Part shown: piece after piece, positions 15,852 through 24,449 of the stretch
How positions within the stretch are numbered: position 1 is the first letter of the stretch
How the letters are laid out: the number at the start of each line of letters is the position of its first letter
Source: Candidatus Rokuibacteriota bacterium
GTDB taxonomy: Bacteria; Methylomirabilota; Methylomirabilia; Rokubacteriales; CSP1-6
Assembly (NCBI GenBank): GCA_003220495.1
Contig: QHSP01000046.1
Span: forward strand, 1 to 53,350
DNA: 53,350 nucleotides
Reading direction: 5' to 3'
Notes under the pieces: model-generated
What the model was told of the DNA's origin: nothing
What the model saw: the letters and a program-made list of their open reading frames with translations, nothing else
Database searches by the model: none
Position numbers and translations under genes: made by a program

Positions 15852-16598
15852 ATGGAGATCGGGACTTCGCGAAGAATGCTTGACGCGTCTGCCAAGGCTC
15901 TTCGGCTCGCGGTCCGCTGGCTCACGAGCCAGGAGGCCGTCGTGCTCCTGGCCGCGCTCGGCATCGTCCTGTCTCTCCTCGTATTCTCGAAGACGGCCGG
16001 CGAAATGCTGGAGGGCGATCTCCGCGAGTTCGACGACGGCGTGCTGCGCCTCTTGCGTTCCCATGACGACCCGAGGGTTCCGATCGGCCCGGCGTGGCTC
16101 GTCCAGGTCGCCATCGACGTGACCGCGCTCGGCGGCACGGCGGTCCTCGCGATCATTCTGGTGATCGTGGTGGGCTACCTGGCGCTCGAGCGCCGGTACG
16201 ACGCGATCGTGTTGATCGTGGTCGCCACTGCCGGAGGTGGTGTGCTCAGCGAGCTTCTGAAATGGTGGTTCGCCCGCAAGCGGCCGGAGATCGTCCCGCA
16301 TCTGGTCGAGGTCGGCAGCGCCAGCTTCCCGAGCGGGCACTCGATGCTCGCGGTCGTGACCTATCTCACCCTGGGCGCGCTGCTCGCCCGGTTCGTCCCG
16401 CGACGACGAACCCGGACGTACTGCATCGTGGTCTCGTTCCTGCTGGCGCTGCTCATCGGCCTCAGCCGCGTCTATCTCGGCGTCCACTACCCGACCGACG
16501 TCCTCGCCGGCTGGTCCGCGGGTCTCGCGTGGGCGCTGCCGTGCTGGCTGATCGCGCGTTATCTACAATATCGAGGGCGTGTGAAGCCGCCGACCTAG
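15852..16598 (+). CDS. PAP2 superfamily phosphatase
   Basis: This is an integral-membrane phosphatase of about 248 aa. The three-part PAP2 active-site signature is complete: KWWFARKRP, then PSGHS, then SRVYLGVHYPTD. Hydrophobic segments surround these motifs (residues ~30-50, ~90-115, ~120-140 and the C-terminal pair). Such enzymes dephosphorylate undecaprenyl pyrophosphate, phosphatidic acid or PGP. The start at 15852 is chosen; ATG at 15876 is a possible alternative. The end overlaps the convergent LLM gene by 4 nt. Confidence 0.9.
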   Translation: MEIGTSRRMLDASAKALRLAVRWLTSQEAVVLLAALGIVLSLLVFSKTAGEMLEGDLREFDDGVLRLLRSHDDPRVPIGPAWLVQVAIDVTALGGTAVLAIILVIVVGYLALERRYDAIVLIVVATAGGGVLSELLKWWFARKRPEIVPHLVEVGSASFPSGHSMLAVVTYLTLGALLARFVPRRRTRTYCIVVSFLLALLIGLSRVYLGVHYPTDVLAGWSAGLAWALPCWLIARYLQYRGRVKPPT

Positions 16599-17545
16599 CC
16601 GTGGCGGATCACCGGGCCGAAGCTCTCCATGCGCTCGAGGCTCTCGGCGAGGCTCTCGCTGCGGAAGTCGAAGACGATCTCGCTCACGCCGAGCCGCGCG
16701 AACGCCGCGATGTCCTCCGCGATCTGCGCCGGGCCCCCGGAGAACGGCCGTCGCTCGCCGCCCGGGAGCTGACGCTGGCCCACGTCGTACACCGGCGCCT
16801 TGTACGAGATCGTCAGGGATTTGGGGTCGCGCCCCTCGGCCGCGGTGAGCCGATGGAGCTCCTCGACAAGGAGCCGCAGCTCCGAAGGTGGCAGCGGGAC
16901 GGCGGCGTTGGCGCCGACGGGATGCCAGCCGTCACCGAGGCGCGCCGCCCGTCGCAGGGCGGCCTTGCTGTGGCCGCCGACCCAGATCGGCGGGTGCGGT
17001 TTCTGAACGGGCTGGGGCCGGCAATGGAGCGCGTCGAATCGATAGAAGCGTCCGGAGAACGACGCCGGACTCTCCGTCCACAGCGTCTTGAAGACGCGAA
17101 TGTACTCGTCGGTCACCGCACCCCGCCGATCGAACTCCGGCGCGCCGAGCGCCTCGAACTCCTCGCGCATCCAGCCCACCCCGACTCCGAGCGTCACCCG
17201 CCCCTTCGAGAGCACGTCGATGGTCGCGAGGGCCTTCGCGGTCAGCACCGGATTCCGGTACGGCACGATCATCACGCTCGTGACCAGGCGCAGGCGCGTG
17301 GTCTTGGCGGCGACGAACGCCATCAGCGAAAGCTGGTCGAGCACGTCGCCCTTCCCGGGGAAGTCGCCCGAAACCGTGTAGGGATATCTCGACTTGATCG
17401 TCACCGGGAACACCAGGTGGTCGGCGATCATGACGGAGGCGAAGCCCAGGCTCTCGCCGCGCTGCACGAGAGTCTCCAGCGCCTCCGGCGACGCCGTGTG
17501 ACCGCGAGTGGGAAGATAGAAGCCGTAGCGCACGGACCACACCAT
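16595..17545 (-). CDS. LLM-class F420-dependent oxidoreductase (TIGR03619-like)
   Basis: This is a luciferase-like barrel protein of 316 aa: RYGFYLPTRG, LGFASVMIADHLVFP, TRLRLVTSVMIVPYRNP, KGRVTLGVGVGWMREEFEALG and PHPPIWVGGHSKAALRRAAR. It is paralogous to the enzyme at 6663-7622 but clearly distinct in sequence. A cofactor of F420 or FMN is inferred from the family. It is a single gene transcribed toward the PAP2 gene; divergent from it 60 nt away is the acyl-CoA dehydrogenase operon, whose substrates it may share. Confidence 0.87.
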   Translation of the reverse strand: MVWSVRYGFYLPTRGHTASPEALETLVQRGESLGFASVMIADHLVFPVTIKSRYPYTVSGDFPGKGDVLDQLSLMAFVAAKTTRLRLVTSVMIVPYRNPVLTAKALATIDVLSKGRVTLGVGVGWMREEFEALGAPEFDRRGAVTDEYIRVFKTLWTESPASFSGRFYRFDALHCRPQPVQKPHPPIWVGGHSKAALRRAARLGDGWHPVGANAAVPLPPSELRLLVEELHRLTAAEGRDPKSLTISYKAPVYDVGQRQLPGGERRPFSGGPAQIAEDIAAFARLGVSEIVFDFRSESLAESLERMESFGPVIRHG

Positions 17546-17605
17546 ACATCATCAAGGGGCGCTGGTGGTCGCCGGTCCGACGCGTTATTCTGACCGCCGC
17601 GTGCG

Positions 17606-18817
17606 ATGAACTTCGATTTCACCGAGGCCGAACAGGCGTTCGCCGACGAGGTCCGCCGATTCATCCGCGCGAACCCACCGGACACGTTCGCCGTCGATGG
17701 CATGGACGCGGGCTACGGCTCGGGCGCCAACTCGCGAGCCTTCATGAAGGCCCTCGCCGCGCAGGGCTGGCTCAGCATGTGCTGGCCGAAAGCCTTCGGC
17801 GGCCGCGAGCAGCCGATGTTCATGAAGCTCGTCCTCATGGAAGAGCTGGCGCTCGCCGGCGCCCCGTTCGGACCGCTCGCCGGCGTGTGGCAGACAGCCG
17901 ACGCGATCATCGAGCTCGGGACCGAGCGCCTGCGGCGCGACGTGCTGCCGGCGATCGCGCGCGGCGAGGCGACGTTCTGGCAGGGCTACAGCGAGCCTGA
18001 CGCCGGCTCCGATCTCCTCGCCCTCAAGACCGAGGCGCGGCGCGACGGCGATCACTACGTGATCCGCGGCCACAAGATCTGGTCGAGCCACGCCGGCATC
18101 GCGTCACACGGCCTCGTGTTCGCGCGGACGAGCCGCGAGACGCGGAAGAGCCGCGGCTTCAGCATGTTCGTGGTGGCGAACGGCACGCCGGGCATGGACA
18201 TCCGCCCCATCCGGAGCATGACCGGCGAGGTCTATCACCACGAGGTCTTCCTGGATGACGTGCGGGTGTCGGCCGACGTCATGCTCGGACCACCCGGCGA
18301 CGGCTTCCAGGCGCTCCTGAACGGACTCGACGCCGACCGGTTCTGGGGACGCTTCTACAAGGCGCCGGCGCTCGCACGGGTGCTCGGTCAGCTCGTGGAC
18401 TACGCCAACACGACCACGGTCGGCGGGGCGCCGCTCGCGCGCGACCCGTTCGTCCGGCGCCGGCTCGCCGCGATCGCGGCCGACATCGCGGCGCTCCGCC
18501 TCATCTTCTATCGCGCCGGCTGCCTCATCCGCGACGGCGCGCCCCTCACCTACCAGACCGCGATGGCCAAGGTCTACGCCGACGAGACCGGGCAGAAGCT
18601 GGCGCGTCTGGGCATGGACCTGCTCGGTATCTGGGGGCCGCTGCGCGAGGGCTCGCGTTGGGCGAAGCTCGGCGGACAGATCTCGCACCTCTATCAGACG
18701 ACACTCGGCCACACGATCGCGGGCGGCACCGCCGAGATCCTTCGCACCTCGGTCGCCGTGCGCGGCCTCGGCCTCTCGGCGGAACCGAAGGCCCCCGTCG
18801 AGACGAAGGCGCCCTGA
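17606..18817 (+). CDS. Acyl-CoA dehydrogenase, first of a pair
   Basis: This is a FAD-dependent acyl-CoA dehydrogenase of 403 aa with the three family domains: the N-terminal helical domain (FTEAEQAFADEVRRFI), the middle beta domain with GYSEPDAGSDL and VIRGHKIWSSHA, and the C-terminal helical domain. In the region of the classical catalytic Glu (YEGT in MCAD), this protein has IAGGTAEILR, as in many actinobacterial FadE proteins, so that Glu is absent. A second dehydrogenase gene follows 1 nt later. Adjacent unequal pairs of this kind form alpha2beta2 enzymes in steroid side-chain degradation, and the same may apply here. Confidence 0.9.
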   Translation: MNFDFTEAEQAFADEVRRFIRANPPDTFAVDGMDAGYGSGANSRAFMKALAAQGWLSMCWPKAFGGREQPMFMKLVLMEELALAGAPFGPLAGVWQTADAIIELGTERLRRDVLPAIARGEATFWQGYSEPDAGSDLLALKTEARRDGDHYVIRGHKIWSSHAGIASHGLVFARTSRETRKSRGFSMFVVANGTPGMDIRPIRSMTGEVYHHEVFLDDVRVSADVMLGPPGDGFQALLNGLDADRFWGRFYKAPALARVLGQLVDYANTTTVGGAPLARDPFVRRRLAAIAADIAALRLIFYRAGCLIRDGAPLTYQTAMAKVYADETGQKLARLGMDLLGIWGPLREGSRWAKLGGQISHLYQTTLGHTIAGGTAEILRTSVAVRGLGLSAEPKAPVETKAP

Positions 18818-18818
18818 G

Positions 18819-19937
18819 ATGGACTTTCGCCCGTCCCCGGCCCAGCAGATCTTGACCACGACGGCCCGCGCGTTCCTTCGCCAGCACTGTCCGCCCCAGC
18901 TCGTGCAGCGGCTGGCGCTCGACGAGCGCGGCTTCGACGAGGCCCTCTGGCGCCGCATGGCCGAACTGGGATGGCCGGGGCTCCTGATCCCGTCGGATCT
19001 CGGCGGCAGCGACGGCTCGCTGCTCGACGTCATCTTGCTCGTCGAGGAGATGGGGCGCGCCGGCCTGCCCGGTCCCTTCGTGGCGAGCGCGGTGGTGGCG
19101 ACGTCGCTCGTGCTCGCGGCGGGAAGCCCGGCGCAGCAGAAGCGCCTTCTGCCAGCGCTGGCCGCCGGGGAGCGGATCGCGAGCCTGGCGCTCGTGGAAG
19201 AGAGCGGCTCGTTCGATCTCGACGCCGTCGCGCTCGCGTGCACCGTGCCCGGGCGACTCGGCGGCCGGAAGCTCTTCGTCAAGGACGCGCACATCGCCGA
19301 CGATCTCGTCGTGGCCGTGCGGGTCGGCGCGACCCTCAGCCTCGTCGTGGTCCCGACGGATCGACCGGGCATCGCCCGCCTGCCGCTCGACGCGATCAGC
19401 GGCGAGAAGCTCTTCGAGGTGACCTTCGACCGCGTGGAGGTTCGCCCCGACGACCTGCTCGGCGCCGTCGGCGGCGGGGGCGCGCTCCTGGTACCGGCGC
19501 TGCGGGCGGGATCGCTCGCGCGCACGGCCGAGATGGTGGGCGGAGCGCAGCGCGTGCTCGAGCTGGCGGTCGAGCACGCGAAGACGCGCGTCCAGGGCGG
19601 GCGCCCCATCGGCGGCTATCAGGCCATCCAGCACTCGTGCGCCGATCTCGTTCGCGACGTCGACGCGGCGCGCGCGCTCCTCTACGCGGCGGCCTGGAAG
19701 GATGCGGAAGGCCGGGCCGCCGAGGCGGACGCGGCGCTGGCCAAGGCGTATGCGGGTGAAGCCTGCCTGGCGGTCGCGCGACGAGGCCATCAGATCTTCG
19801 GGGCCATCAGCTACTGCGAGGAGCACCCGCTCCACCTTCTCCACAAACGCATCCAGGCGGCGAGCCTCGACTTCGGCGACGCGCAGCTTCACCTCGAGAC
19901 CGTGGCGCGCGCGATCGGGCTCGAGGGCCGGCCGTAG
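18819..19937 (+). CDS. Acyl-CoA dehydrogenase, second of a pair
   Basis: This is a shorter acyl-CoA dehydrogenase family protein of 372 aa, beginning MDFRPSPAQQILTTTARAFL. The N-terminal domain (AELGWPGLLIPSDLGGSDGSL), the middle domain (LALVEESGSFDL, considerably diverged from the canonical FAD loop) and the C-terminal bundle (GGYQAIQHSCADLV, AISYCEEHPLHLLHKR) are all recognisable. The degenerate middle domain supports a non-equivalent subunit role beside the preceding gene. The ATG is 1 nt after that gene's stop. The radical SAM gene starts 11 nt downstream, so it is probably co-transcribed. Confidence 0.88.
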   Translation: MDFRPSPAQQILTTTARAFLRQHCPPQLVQRLALDERGFDEALWRRMAELGWPGLLIPSDLGGSDGSLLDVILLVEEMGRAGLPGPFVASAVVATSLVLAAGSPAQQKRLLPALAAGERIASLALVEESGSFDLDAVALACTVPGRLGGRKLFVKDAHIADDLVVAVRVGATLSLVVVPTDRPGIARLPLDAISGEKLFEVTFDRVEVRPDDLLGAVGGGGALLVPALRAGSLARTAEMVGGAQRVLELAVEHAKTRVQGGRPIGGYQAIQHSCADLVRDVDAARALLYAAAWKDAEGRAAEADAALAKAYAGEACLAVARRGHQIFGAISYCEEHPLHLLHKRIQAASLDFGDAQLHLETVARAIGLEGRP

Positions 19938-19948
19938 GACCAACACCG

Positions 19949-21442
19949 ATGAACATCTTGTTGCTGTCGATGCCCGACTCGTTCGAGCACATGCCGTCCG
20001 TCGCGATTCGCATGCCCAACGGCGCGCTGACCTCACTGGCCGGGAACGTCGATCCGCACCATCGGGTGGCCGTCGCCGATCTGATCCTCGTCCAGCGCCG
20101 GGTCCGCGAGACGCTCGAGCGTCTGGTACGCGAGATCGAGCCGGACCTCGTCGGCCTCTCGGTCATGACCTTCCAGAGGCACACCGCGCTCCGGATCATC
20201 CAGCTGATCCGGCGTCTCCGGCCCGCCGCGCGCGTGGTGGTCGGCGGCTACGATGCGAGCCTGGCGCCCGACGCCTACACGGATCCGAGCGCGGGCGTCG
20301 ACTTCATCGTGCGCGGCGAGGGCGAGCTGACGTTTCGCGAGCTCGTGAGGGCCCTCGAGCGCGGGGCCGATTTCACCGGCGTGGCGGGCCTCTCGTTCAA
20401 GTGCGGCGAACGCTTCACGCACAATCCGGACCGTCCGGTCAACGGCCTCGACGAGGGCGACGTGCGCCTGCCCAACCGCGGCGCGCGAGTCCTCAAGGGC
20501 TACACGATGGTCGGCCGGCAGGTCGACGTCGTCGAGACATCCCGCGGGTGCACCTTCGATTGCAGCTTCTGCTCGATCATCGAGATGCGTGGGCGCAACT
20601 TCCACACCTACCACTTCGACCGCGTCCTGGCGGACATCCGCGACGCGCGCGCGCACGGCGCCCGGGCGATCTTTCTGGTCGACGACAACATCACGCTGAA
20701 CGTGCGGCGATTCGAGGGGCTCTGTCGCGCGATCATCGCGGCGGGGCTCAACGACCTCGACTACACGGTGCAGGCGATGACCTCGGCCATCGCCAACCAC
20801 GGCCGGACCCTGGCGCCCCTCATGCGGCAGGCGGGCTTCCGGTACGTCTTCCTGGGGATCGAGAACATTCTCGACGAAGACCTCGAGTTCCTCCGGGCCG
20901 AGGCGAAGAACCGGCGGCGAGGCGACGGCGCGAACGGCGGCAACGCCGCGGTGACGGCGATCGAGTACCTGCACCAGAACAAGATGTACGTCGTCGGCGG
21001 GCTGATCGTCGGCAACCCGACCGACACCCGCGCGGCGATCGAGACCAATCTGGACTTCGTCCGCCGGTACGTCGACGTGCCGTACATCCAGCACCCGACG
21101 CCCTACCCCAGAACGCCGATGACGAAGACGTTCCGGGACCAGGGGCTCATCATCAACGAGCAGCTCGAGGACTATGACGGCACCACCGCGGTGGTGCGAA
21201 CGGCGCATCTCGACTCGGACGAGATCGAATTCTTGAGATGGCGGGCCGACCGATGGATCAAGCTCAAGCATCTCCCGGTGGCACTGGTCCACACACCCCT
21301 CTTCGCGCTGCGCAACGGGCTCAAGATGCTGCGGTACACCTTCAGGGGAACCACCATCAGGTCTATCCTGGGCCTCGAGGACGAGCGCAAGTCGTTCGAG
21401 CGTTATCGCGCCCTTCGGCGGGCCGAGCGGATGTACCTGTAA
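19949..21442 (+). CDS. B12-binding-domain radical SAM protein
   Basis: This is a 497-aa class B-type radical SAM enzyme. Residues ~1-150 form the Rossmann-like cobalamin-binding domain (VGLSVMTFQRHTALRII, RVVVGGYDASLAP, DFIVRGEGELTF). The radical SAM core carries the cluster motif RGCTFDCSFCS and continues through FLVDDNITLNVRRF and VFLGIENILDEDL. Relatives methylate unactivated carbons or cyclise rings in hopanoid, bacteriochlorophyll and antibiotic pathways; the substrate is unknown. It sits at the end of the acyl-CoA dehydrogenase operon, so a lipid- or polyketide-type acyl substrate is conceivable. Confidence 0.9.
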   Translation: MNILLLSMPDSFEHMPSVAIRMPNGALTSLAGNVDPHHRVAVADLILVQRRVRETLERLVREIEPDLVGLSVMTFQRHTALRIIQLIRRLRPAARVVVGGYDASLAPDAYTDPSAGVDFIVRGEGELTFRELVRALERGADFTGVAGLSFKCGERFTHNPDRPVNGLDEGDVRLPNRGARVLKGYTMVGRQVDVVETSRGCTFDCSFCSIIEMRGRNFHTYHFDRVLADIRDARAHGARAIFLVDDNITLNVRRFEGLCRAIIAAGLNDLDYTVQAMTSAIANHGRTLAPLMRQAGFRYVFLGIENILDEDLEFLRAEAKNRRRGDGANGGNAAVTAIEYLHQNKMYVVGGLIVGNPTDTRAAIETNLDFVRRYVDVPYIQHPTPYPRTPMTKTFRDQGLIINEQLEDYDGTTAVVRTAHLDSDEIEFLRWRADRWIKLKHLPVALVHTPLFALRNGLKMLRYTFRGTTIRSILGLEDERKSFERYRALRRAERMYL

Positions 21443-21450
21443 CTCCACAG

Positions 21451-21478
21451 TTGACAGGCCCGAGCCAAGCCCTATAGA
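21451..21478 (+). promoter_or_regulatory. Candidate sigma-70-type promoter upstream of sensor kinase
   Basis: A perfect TTGACA (21451-21456) is followed after 16 nt by TATAGA (21473-21478). It would begin transcription near 21485 and give a leader of about 215 nt before the kinase start at 21700. That leader contains a possible 15-codon frame at 21501-21548 and a stretch resembling the 5' part of a tRNA on the opposite strand. Confidence 0.45.
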
Positions 21479-21585
21479 CTTCGCTCTCGTGGAAAGGCCG
21501 ATGAGCGTTCCCCCGGCATTTCGCCTCCTTGGTCGCGGCGTCTTCTGACCGACGCCACCCCCTCCTTCTAGCTCGCTCCGGTAGG

Positions 21586-21650
21586 CGCCCCGAAATACGA
21601 GGGATCCCGCGTGGGACCTCGCGCAATCACCGACTGAGCTACCGCTCCGC
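21586..21650 (-). other. tRNA 5'-half-like relic in kinase leader
   Basis: On the minus strand the stretch beginning near 21648 reads GGAGCGGTAGCTCAGTCGGT, identical in style to the acceptor, T-A and D-arm start of a bacterial tRNA. It then diverges: no GAGC closes the D-stem, there is no T-loop motif and no matching acceptor 3' strand. It is therefore not a functional tRNA. It could be a truncated tRNA left by a rearrangement, or chance. Confidence 0.3.
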
Positions 21651-21699
21651 TGTCGATCGCGCTCAGCGATCGCGTGGTCGGCGCTCCGGGAGAGAACGC

Positions 21700-23133
21700 A
21701 TGCGGCTGGCGTCGAAGATATTTTTGACATCGGCACTCGTGATCGTCGTGCTCGCGGGTGTCGCGGCCTTGAGCCTGCGCTCGATCGATCGGCTCGTTTC
21801 GGCCAACCGCGACATCGTCACTCGCACGGTTCCCGCGCTTCGCCTCACCGCGGCCGCCCGCGAAGCGATCGAGCCGCTGATGCGCCTCGAGGTGCACGCG
21901 GTCGTCCTCGGCGACCCGCACTACACGACGGCGTGGACCGAGCGCGCGGCGCAGGTTGCCGACGATCTCGAGCGCCTCGGCGAGTATGCGCAGAGCAGCT
22001 GGGAGAAGCGGTACCTGCGTGAAGCGAGCGCCGCGTTCGACGGATACCGCAGCGTCGTCGCGCAGGAGCGCGCGCTCGTCCAGATGGGCGACCACCAGGG
22101 CGCCGTACGGCTGACCAACGTCGACGCGCGGGTGCTGGCCGAGCGGGTCGAGGAGCGGCTCGGCGCGCTGATGTCGGCAACCCACACGCGCGTCCTGTCG
22201 GTCGAGACCGACGCCGCGAAGCTCGAAGGACGCATGTGGACCTCGGTGTTCATCGCGCTCGGCGGCGCGGTCGGCCTGGCGTTGCTGGGCGCCGCATTCC
22301 TCGCCCACCGGATGACTCGATCCCTCAATGTCCTGTCCACGGCCGCGGCCGCGGTCGCGTCTGGCAAGTTCCGCGAGCCGATCACGCTGAAGAGCCGCGA
22401 CGAGATCGGATCACTCGCACAGTCGTTCAATTCGATGGTCGGGCAGCTGCGCCGGGTCGAGGAGACGCGGCGGGATTTCTTCGCGACCGTCTCGCACGAG
22501 CTCCGGTCGCCGCTCACGTCGATCCGCGGGGCGGCCGAGCTGCTTCGCGAGGGCGTTCCCGGTCCGCTCACCGACAAGCAGAAGCGGCTCGCCGACATCG
22601 TGTCGGTCAGCTCGGGGCGCCTGCTCCGGCTCGTGAACCAGATCCTCGAGATGTCGCGCCTGCAGGCCGGGCTCCTGGATCTCGAACGGAGCTCGCTCGA
22701 TCTCGCCGAGCTGGTCGATCGGGCCGTCGAGGAGCTTCACCCGCTGGCCTCCGAGGGGGCCGTGACGCTCGAGTGCGAGCGCATCGGTGCGAGCTTCCCG
22801 TACTCAGGCGACATCGAGCGCCTCCATCAGGTCATCGTCAACCTCGGCGCCAACGCCATCCGCTTCACCCAGCCCGGCGGCCGCGTCGTCGCGCGCGTGA
22901 TCGACGCGGGGCCGGAGTTCGAGCTGCAGATCGAGGACACGGGGGTCGGCATCCCGGCAGACGCACTACCGCACATCTTCGACGCCTATCGTCAGGCGCA
23001 TCGAGAGCGCGGCGGCACGGGCCTCGGCCTGGCCATCGTGCGCGGCATCGCGGAAGCCCACGGGGGCCGTGTGACCGTCGAGTCTCGCGAGGGCAAGGGC
23101 AGCCGCTTCACGGTCCTCCTCCCGCGCACGTAG
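21700..23133 (+). CDS. HAMP-domain sensor histidine kinase
   Basis: This is a membrane sensor kinase of 477 aa. A first membrane helix (residues ~5-25), a helical periplasmic four-helix-bundle-like region, a second helix (~175-200, SVFIALGGAVGLALLGAAFL) and a HAMP linker (RSLNVLSTAAAAVASGKFREP) precede the kinase core. The H-box is FFATVSHELRSPLTSIRG, the N-box NLGANAIRFT, with G1 DTGVGIP and G2 GGTGLGLAIVRG. The start at 21700 follows GGGAGAG; the open frame upstream is not family-like. No receiver-bearing regulator lies beside it: the next gene is a receiver-less sigma-54 activator. Confidence 0.92.
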   Translation: MRLASKIFLTSALVIVVLAGVAALSLRSIDRLVSANRDIVTRTVPALRLTAAAREAIEPLMRLEVHAVVLGDPHYTTAWTERAAQVADDLERLGEYAQSSWEKRYLREASAAFDGYRSVVAQERALVQMGDHQGAVRLTNVDARVLAERVEERLGALMSATHTRVLSVETDAAKLEGRMWTSVFIALGGAVGLALLGAAFLAHRMTRSLNVLSTAAAAVASGKFREPITLKSRDEIGSLAQSFNSMVGQLRRVEETRRDFFATVSHELRSPLTSIRGAAELLREGVPGPLTDKQKRLADIVSVSSGRLLRLVNQILEMSRLQAGLLDLERSSLDLAELVDRAVEELHPLASEGAVTLECERIGASFPYSGDIERLHQVIVNLGANAIRFTQPGGRVVARVIDAGPEFELQIEDTGVGIPADALPHIFDAYRQAHRERGGTGLGLAIVRGIAEAHGGRVTVESREGKGSRFTVLLPRT

Positions 23134-23310
23134 GCCCGCGTTCCACCCGTCGTCGTGGAGTCTTCACCGCTTCGTGCTCGGGGCGTCACAACCCCGGTCT
23201 ACAATCGGAGCGGTAAGGATCGAGCCAGTTGATTAATCAGTTTCTTACCAGCGGCAAACAATTGAGCTCTCCGAGCGACCGTAAGTGCGCGGAATTTCGT
23301 TCTATACATC

Positions 23311-23326
23311 TAGCACTTTCCTTGCA
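23311..23326 (+). promoter_or_regulatory. Candidate sigma-54 (-24/-12) promoter
   Basis: TAGCAC-TTTCC-TTGCA matches the TGGCAC-N5-TTGCA consensus except for G to A in the -24 doublet, with the correct 10-nt spacing before the GC doublet. It lies 42 nt before the start of the sigma-54 activator gene, suggesting autoregulation. A 10-bp palindrome TGATTAATCA at 23230-23239, about 70 nt upstream, could be an operator. Confidence 0.5.
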
Positions 23327-23367
23327 TACCGTTTCCGGCGGTTTCAACTCCATCCGGGAGGGAAACA

Positions 23368-24375
23368 TTGGGAATTGACGTGACCGAGCCGAAACCCACG
23401 CTGGAGCCTTCGCTCTTCGACGGTCACCCCCGGATGCGAGCCATCCGCTCGATCATCGAGAGCATCGCGGACACTGACACGACGGTGCTGATTCGTGGCG
23501 AGAGCGGGGTCGGCAAGGACCTCGTCGCCCGCGCGGTCCACTTCGCGTCGGCTCGCGGAAAGGGGCCGTTCGTCAAGGTCAACTGTGCCGCGATCCCCCA
23601 GGAGTTGCTCGAGTCGGAGCTCTTCGGTCACGAGAAGGGCTCGTTCACCGGCGCGCACCGCCGCAAGCCAGGACAGTTCGAGTTCGCGAACCAGGGCACG
23701 ATCTATCTCGACGAAATCGGCGAGCTGCCGCTCGCACTGCAGGCCAAGCTCCTGCACGTACTGCAGGACTTTCAGTTCTCGCGGGTCGGTGGCCATGCGC
23801 CGATCGACGTCGACGCGCGGGTGATCGCCGCCACCAACCGGCGCCTCGAGGAGGCGATGGCACGCGGCGAGTTCCGCGAGGATCTCTACTATCGCCTCAA
23901 CGTCGTGGAGATCCAGGTGCCGCCCTTGCGGGAGCGGCGGGAGGAAATCCCGGCGTTGACAGCATGGTTCCTGAACAAGTTCAACGCGCAGTACGGGCGG
24001 CGAAAGACGCTGTCGCCCGAGACGCTGACCCTTCTCGCGGAGCATCCCTGGTCGGGGAACATCCGTGAGCTGGAGAACATGATTCGCCGCATGGTCGTTC
24101 TGGCGGACGGAGAGCGGGACTTCGAGGCTCAGGCGGCGCGCTTCAGGCCCGGACGGGCCGCGGTCGCGCAGCCCCGGCAGTCGGTCAGCGAGAGCCTGCG
24201 GGAGATCGCGCGTCGGGGCGCGCGCGAGGCCGAGCGGCACGCGCTCGCGGAGGTGCTGGAGCGCGTGCGCTGGAATCGCGCCGAGGCATCCCGGATCCTG
24301 AAGGTCAGCTACAAGACGCTGCTCAACAAGATCGCCGAGTGTGAGCTGACGGCGCCCGCGCGCCGGCTCTCCTGA
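23368..24375 (+). CDS. Receiver-less sigma-54-dependent transcriptional activator
   Basis: This is an enhancer-binding protein of 335 aa. After only ~17 residues the AAA+ domain begins (LFDGHPRMRAI). Walker A is GESGVGKD, the sigma-54 contact loop is GSFTGA (variant of GAFTGA), Walker B is TIYLDEIGE, and the R-finger region is FREDLYYRLN. A C-terminal Fis-type helix-turn-helix follows (RWNRAEASRILKVSYKTLLNKI). No receiver or GAF domain exists, as in PspF. The start is TTG at 23368 with GGGAGGG 7 nt before it. It follows the HAMP kinase on the same strand, but lacks the Asp that a kinase would phosphorylate. Confidence 0.9.
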   Translation: MGIDVTEPKPTLEPSLFDGHPRMRAIRSIIESIADTDTTVLIRGESGVGKDLVARAVHFASARGKGPFVKVNCAAIPQELLESELFGHEKGSFTGAHRRKPGQFEFANQGTIYLDEIGELPLALQAKLLHVLQDFQFSRVGGHAPIDVDARVIAATNRRLEEAMARGEFREDLYYRLNVVEIQVPPLRERREEIPALTAWFLNKFNAQYGRRKTLSPETLTLLAEHPWSGNIRELENMIRRMVVLADGERDFEAQAARFRPGRAAVAQPRQSVSESLREIARRGAREAERHALAEVLERVRWNRAEASRILKVSYKTLLNKIAECELTAPARRLS

Positions 24376-24376
24376 G

Positions 24377-24403
24377 GTCCGGGCCGCCTTCGGCGGCCCG
24401 ACC
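24377..24403 (+). terminator. Strong GC hairpin, possible terminator
   Basis: CGGGCCGCC-TTC-GGCGGCCCG forms a perfect 9-bp stem with a 3-nt loop directly after the activator stop codon. A flanking GGT/ACC can extend the stem past a bulged C. There is no U-tract, so termination would be inefficient or Rho-assisted. Confidence 0.5.
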
Positions 24404-24412
24404 CCCTGCGAC

Positions 24413-24441
24413 TTGACAAGCCGGGAGCGCGCCCCTAAGGT
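24413..24441 (+). promoter_or_regulatory. Candidate promoter, possibly giving a leaderless mRNA
   Basis: A perfect TTGACA (24413-24418), a 17-nt spacer and TAAGGT (24436-24441) precede the ATG at 24450. The expected transcription start near 24448 would leave almost no leader, and no ribosome site is visible, consistent with leaderless translation of the CinA-like gene. Confidence 0.45.
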
Positions 24442-24449
24442 CGCAGCCC

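Noticed and set aside
15516-16487. A 323-codon minus-strand frame overlapping the PAP2 gene
   Set aside because: Its upstream part is antisense to PAP2; its last 86 codons are the N-terminus of the selenoprotein, and its stop is the Sec UGA.
21586-21650. A tRNA gene on the minus strand
   Set aside because: Only the first ~20 nt look like a tRNA; the D-stem, T-loop and acceptor closure are absent. It is kept only as a possible relic.
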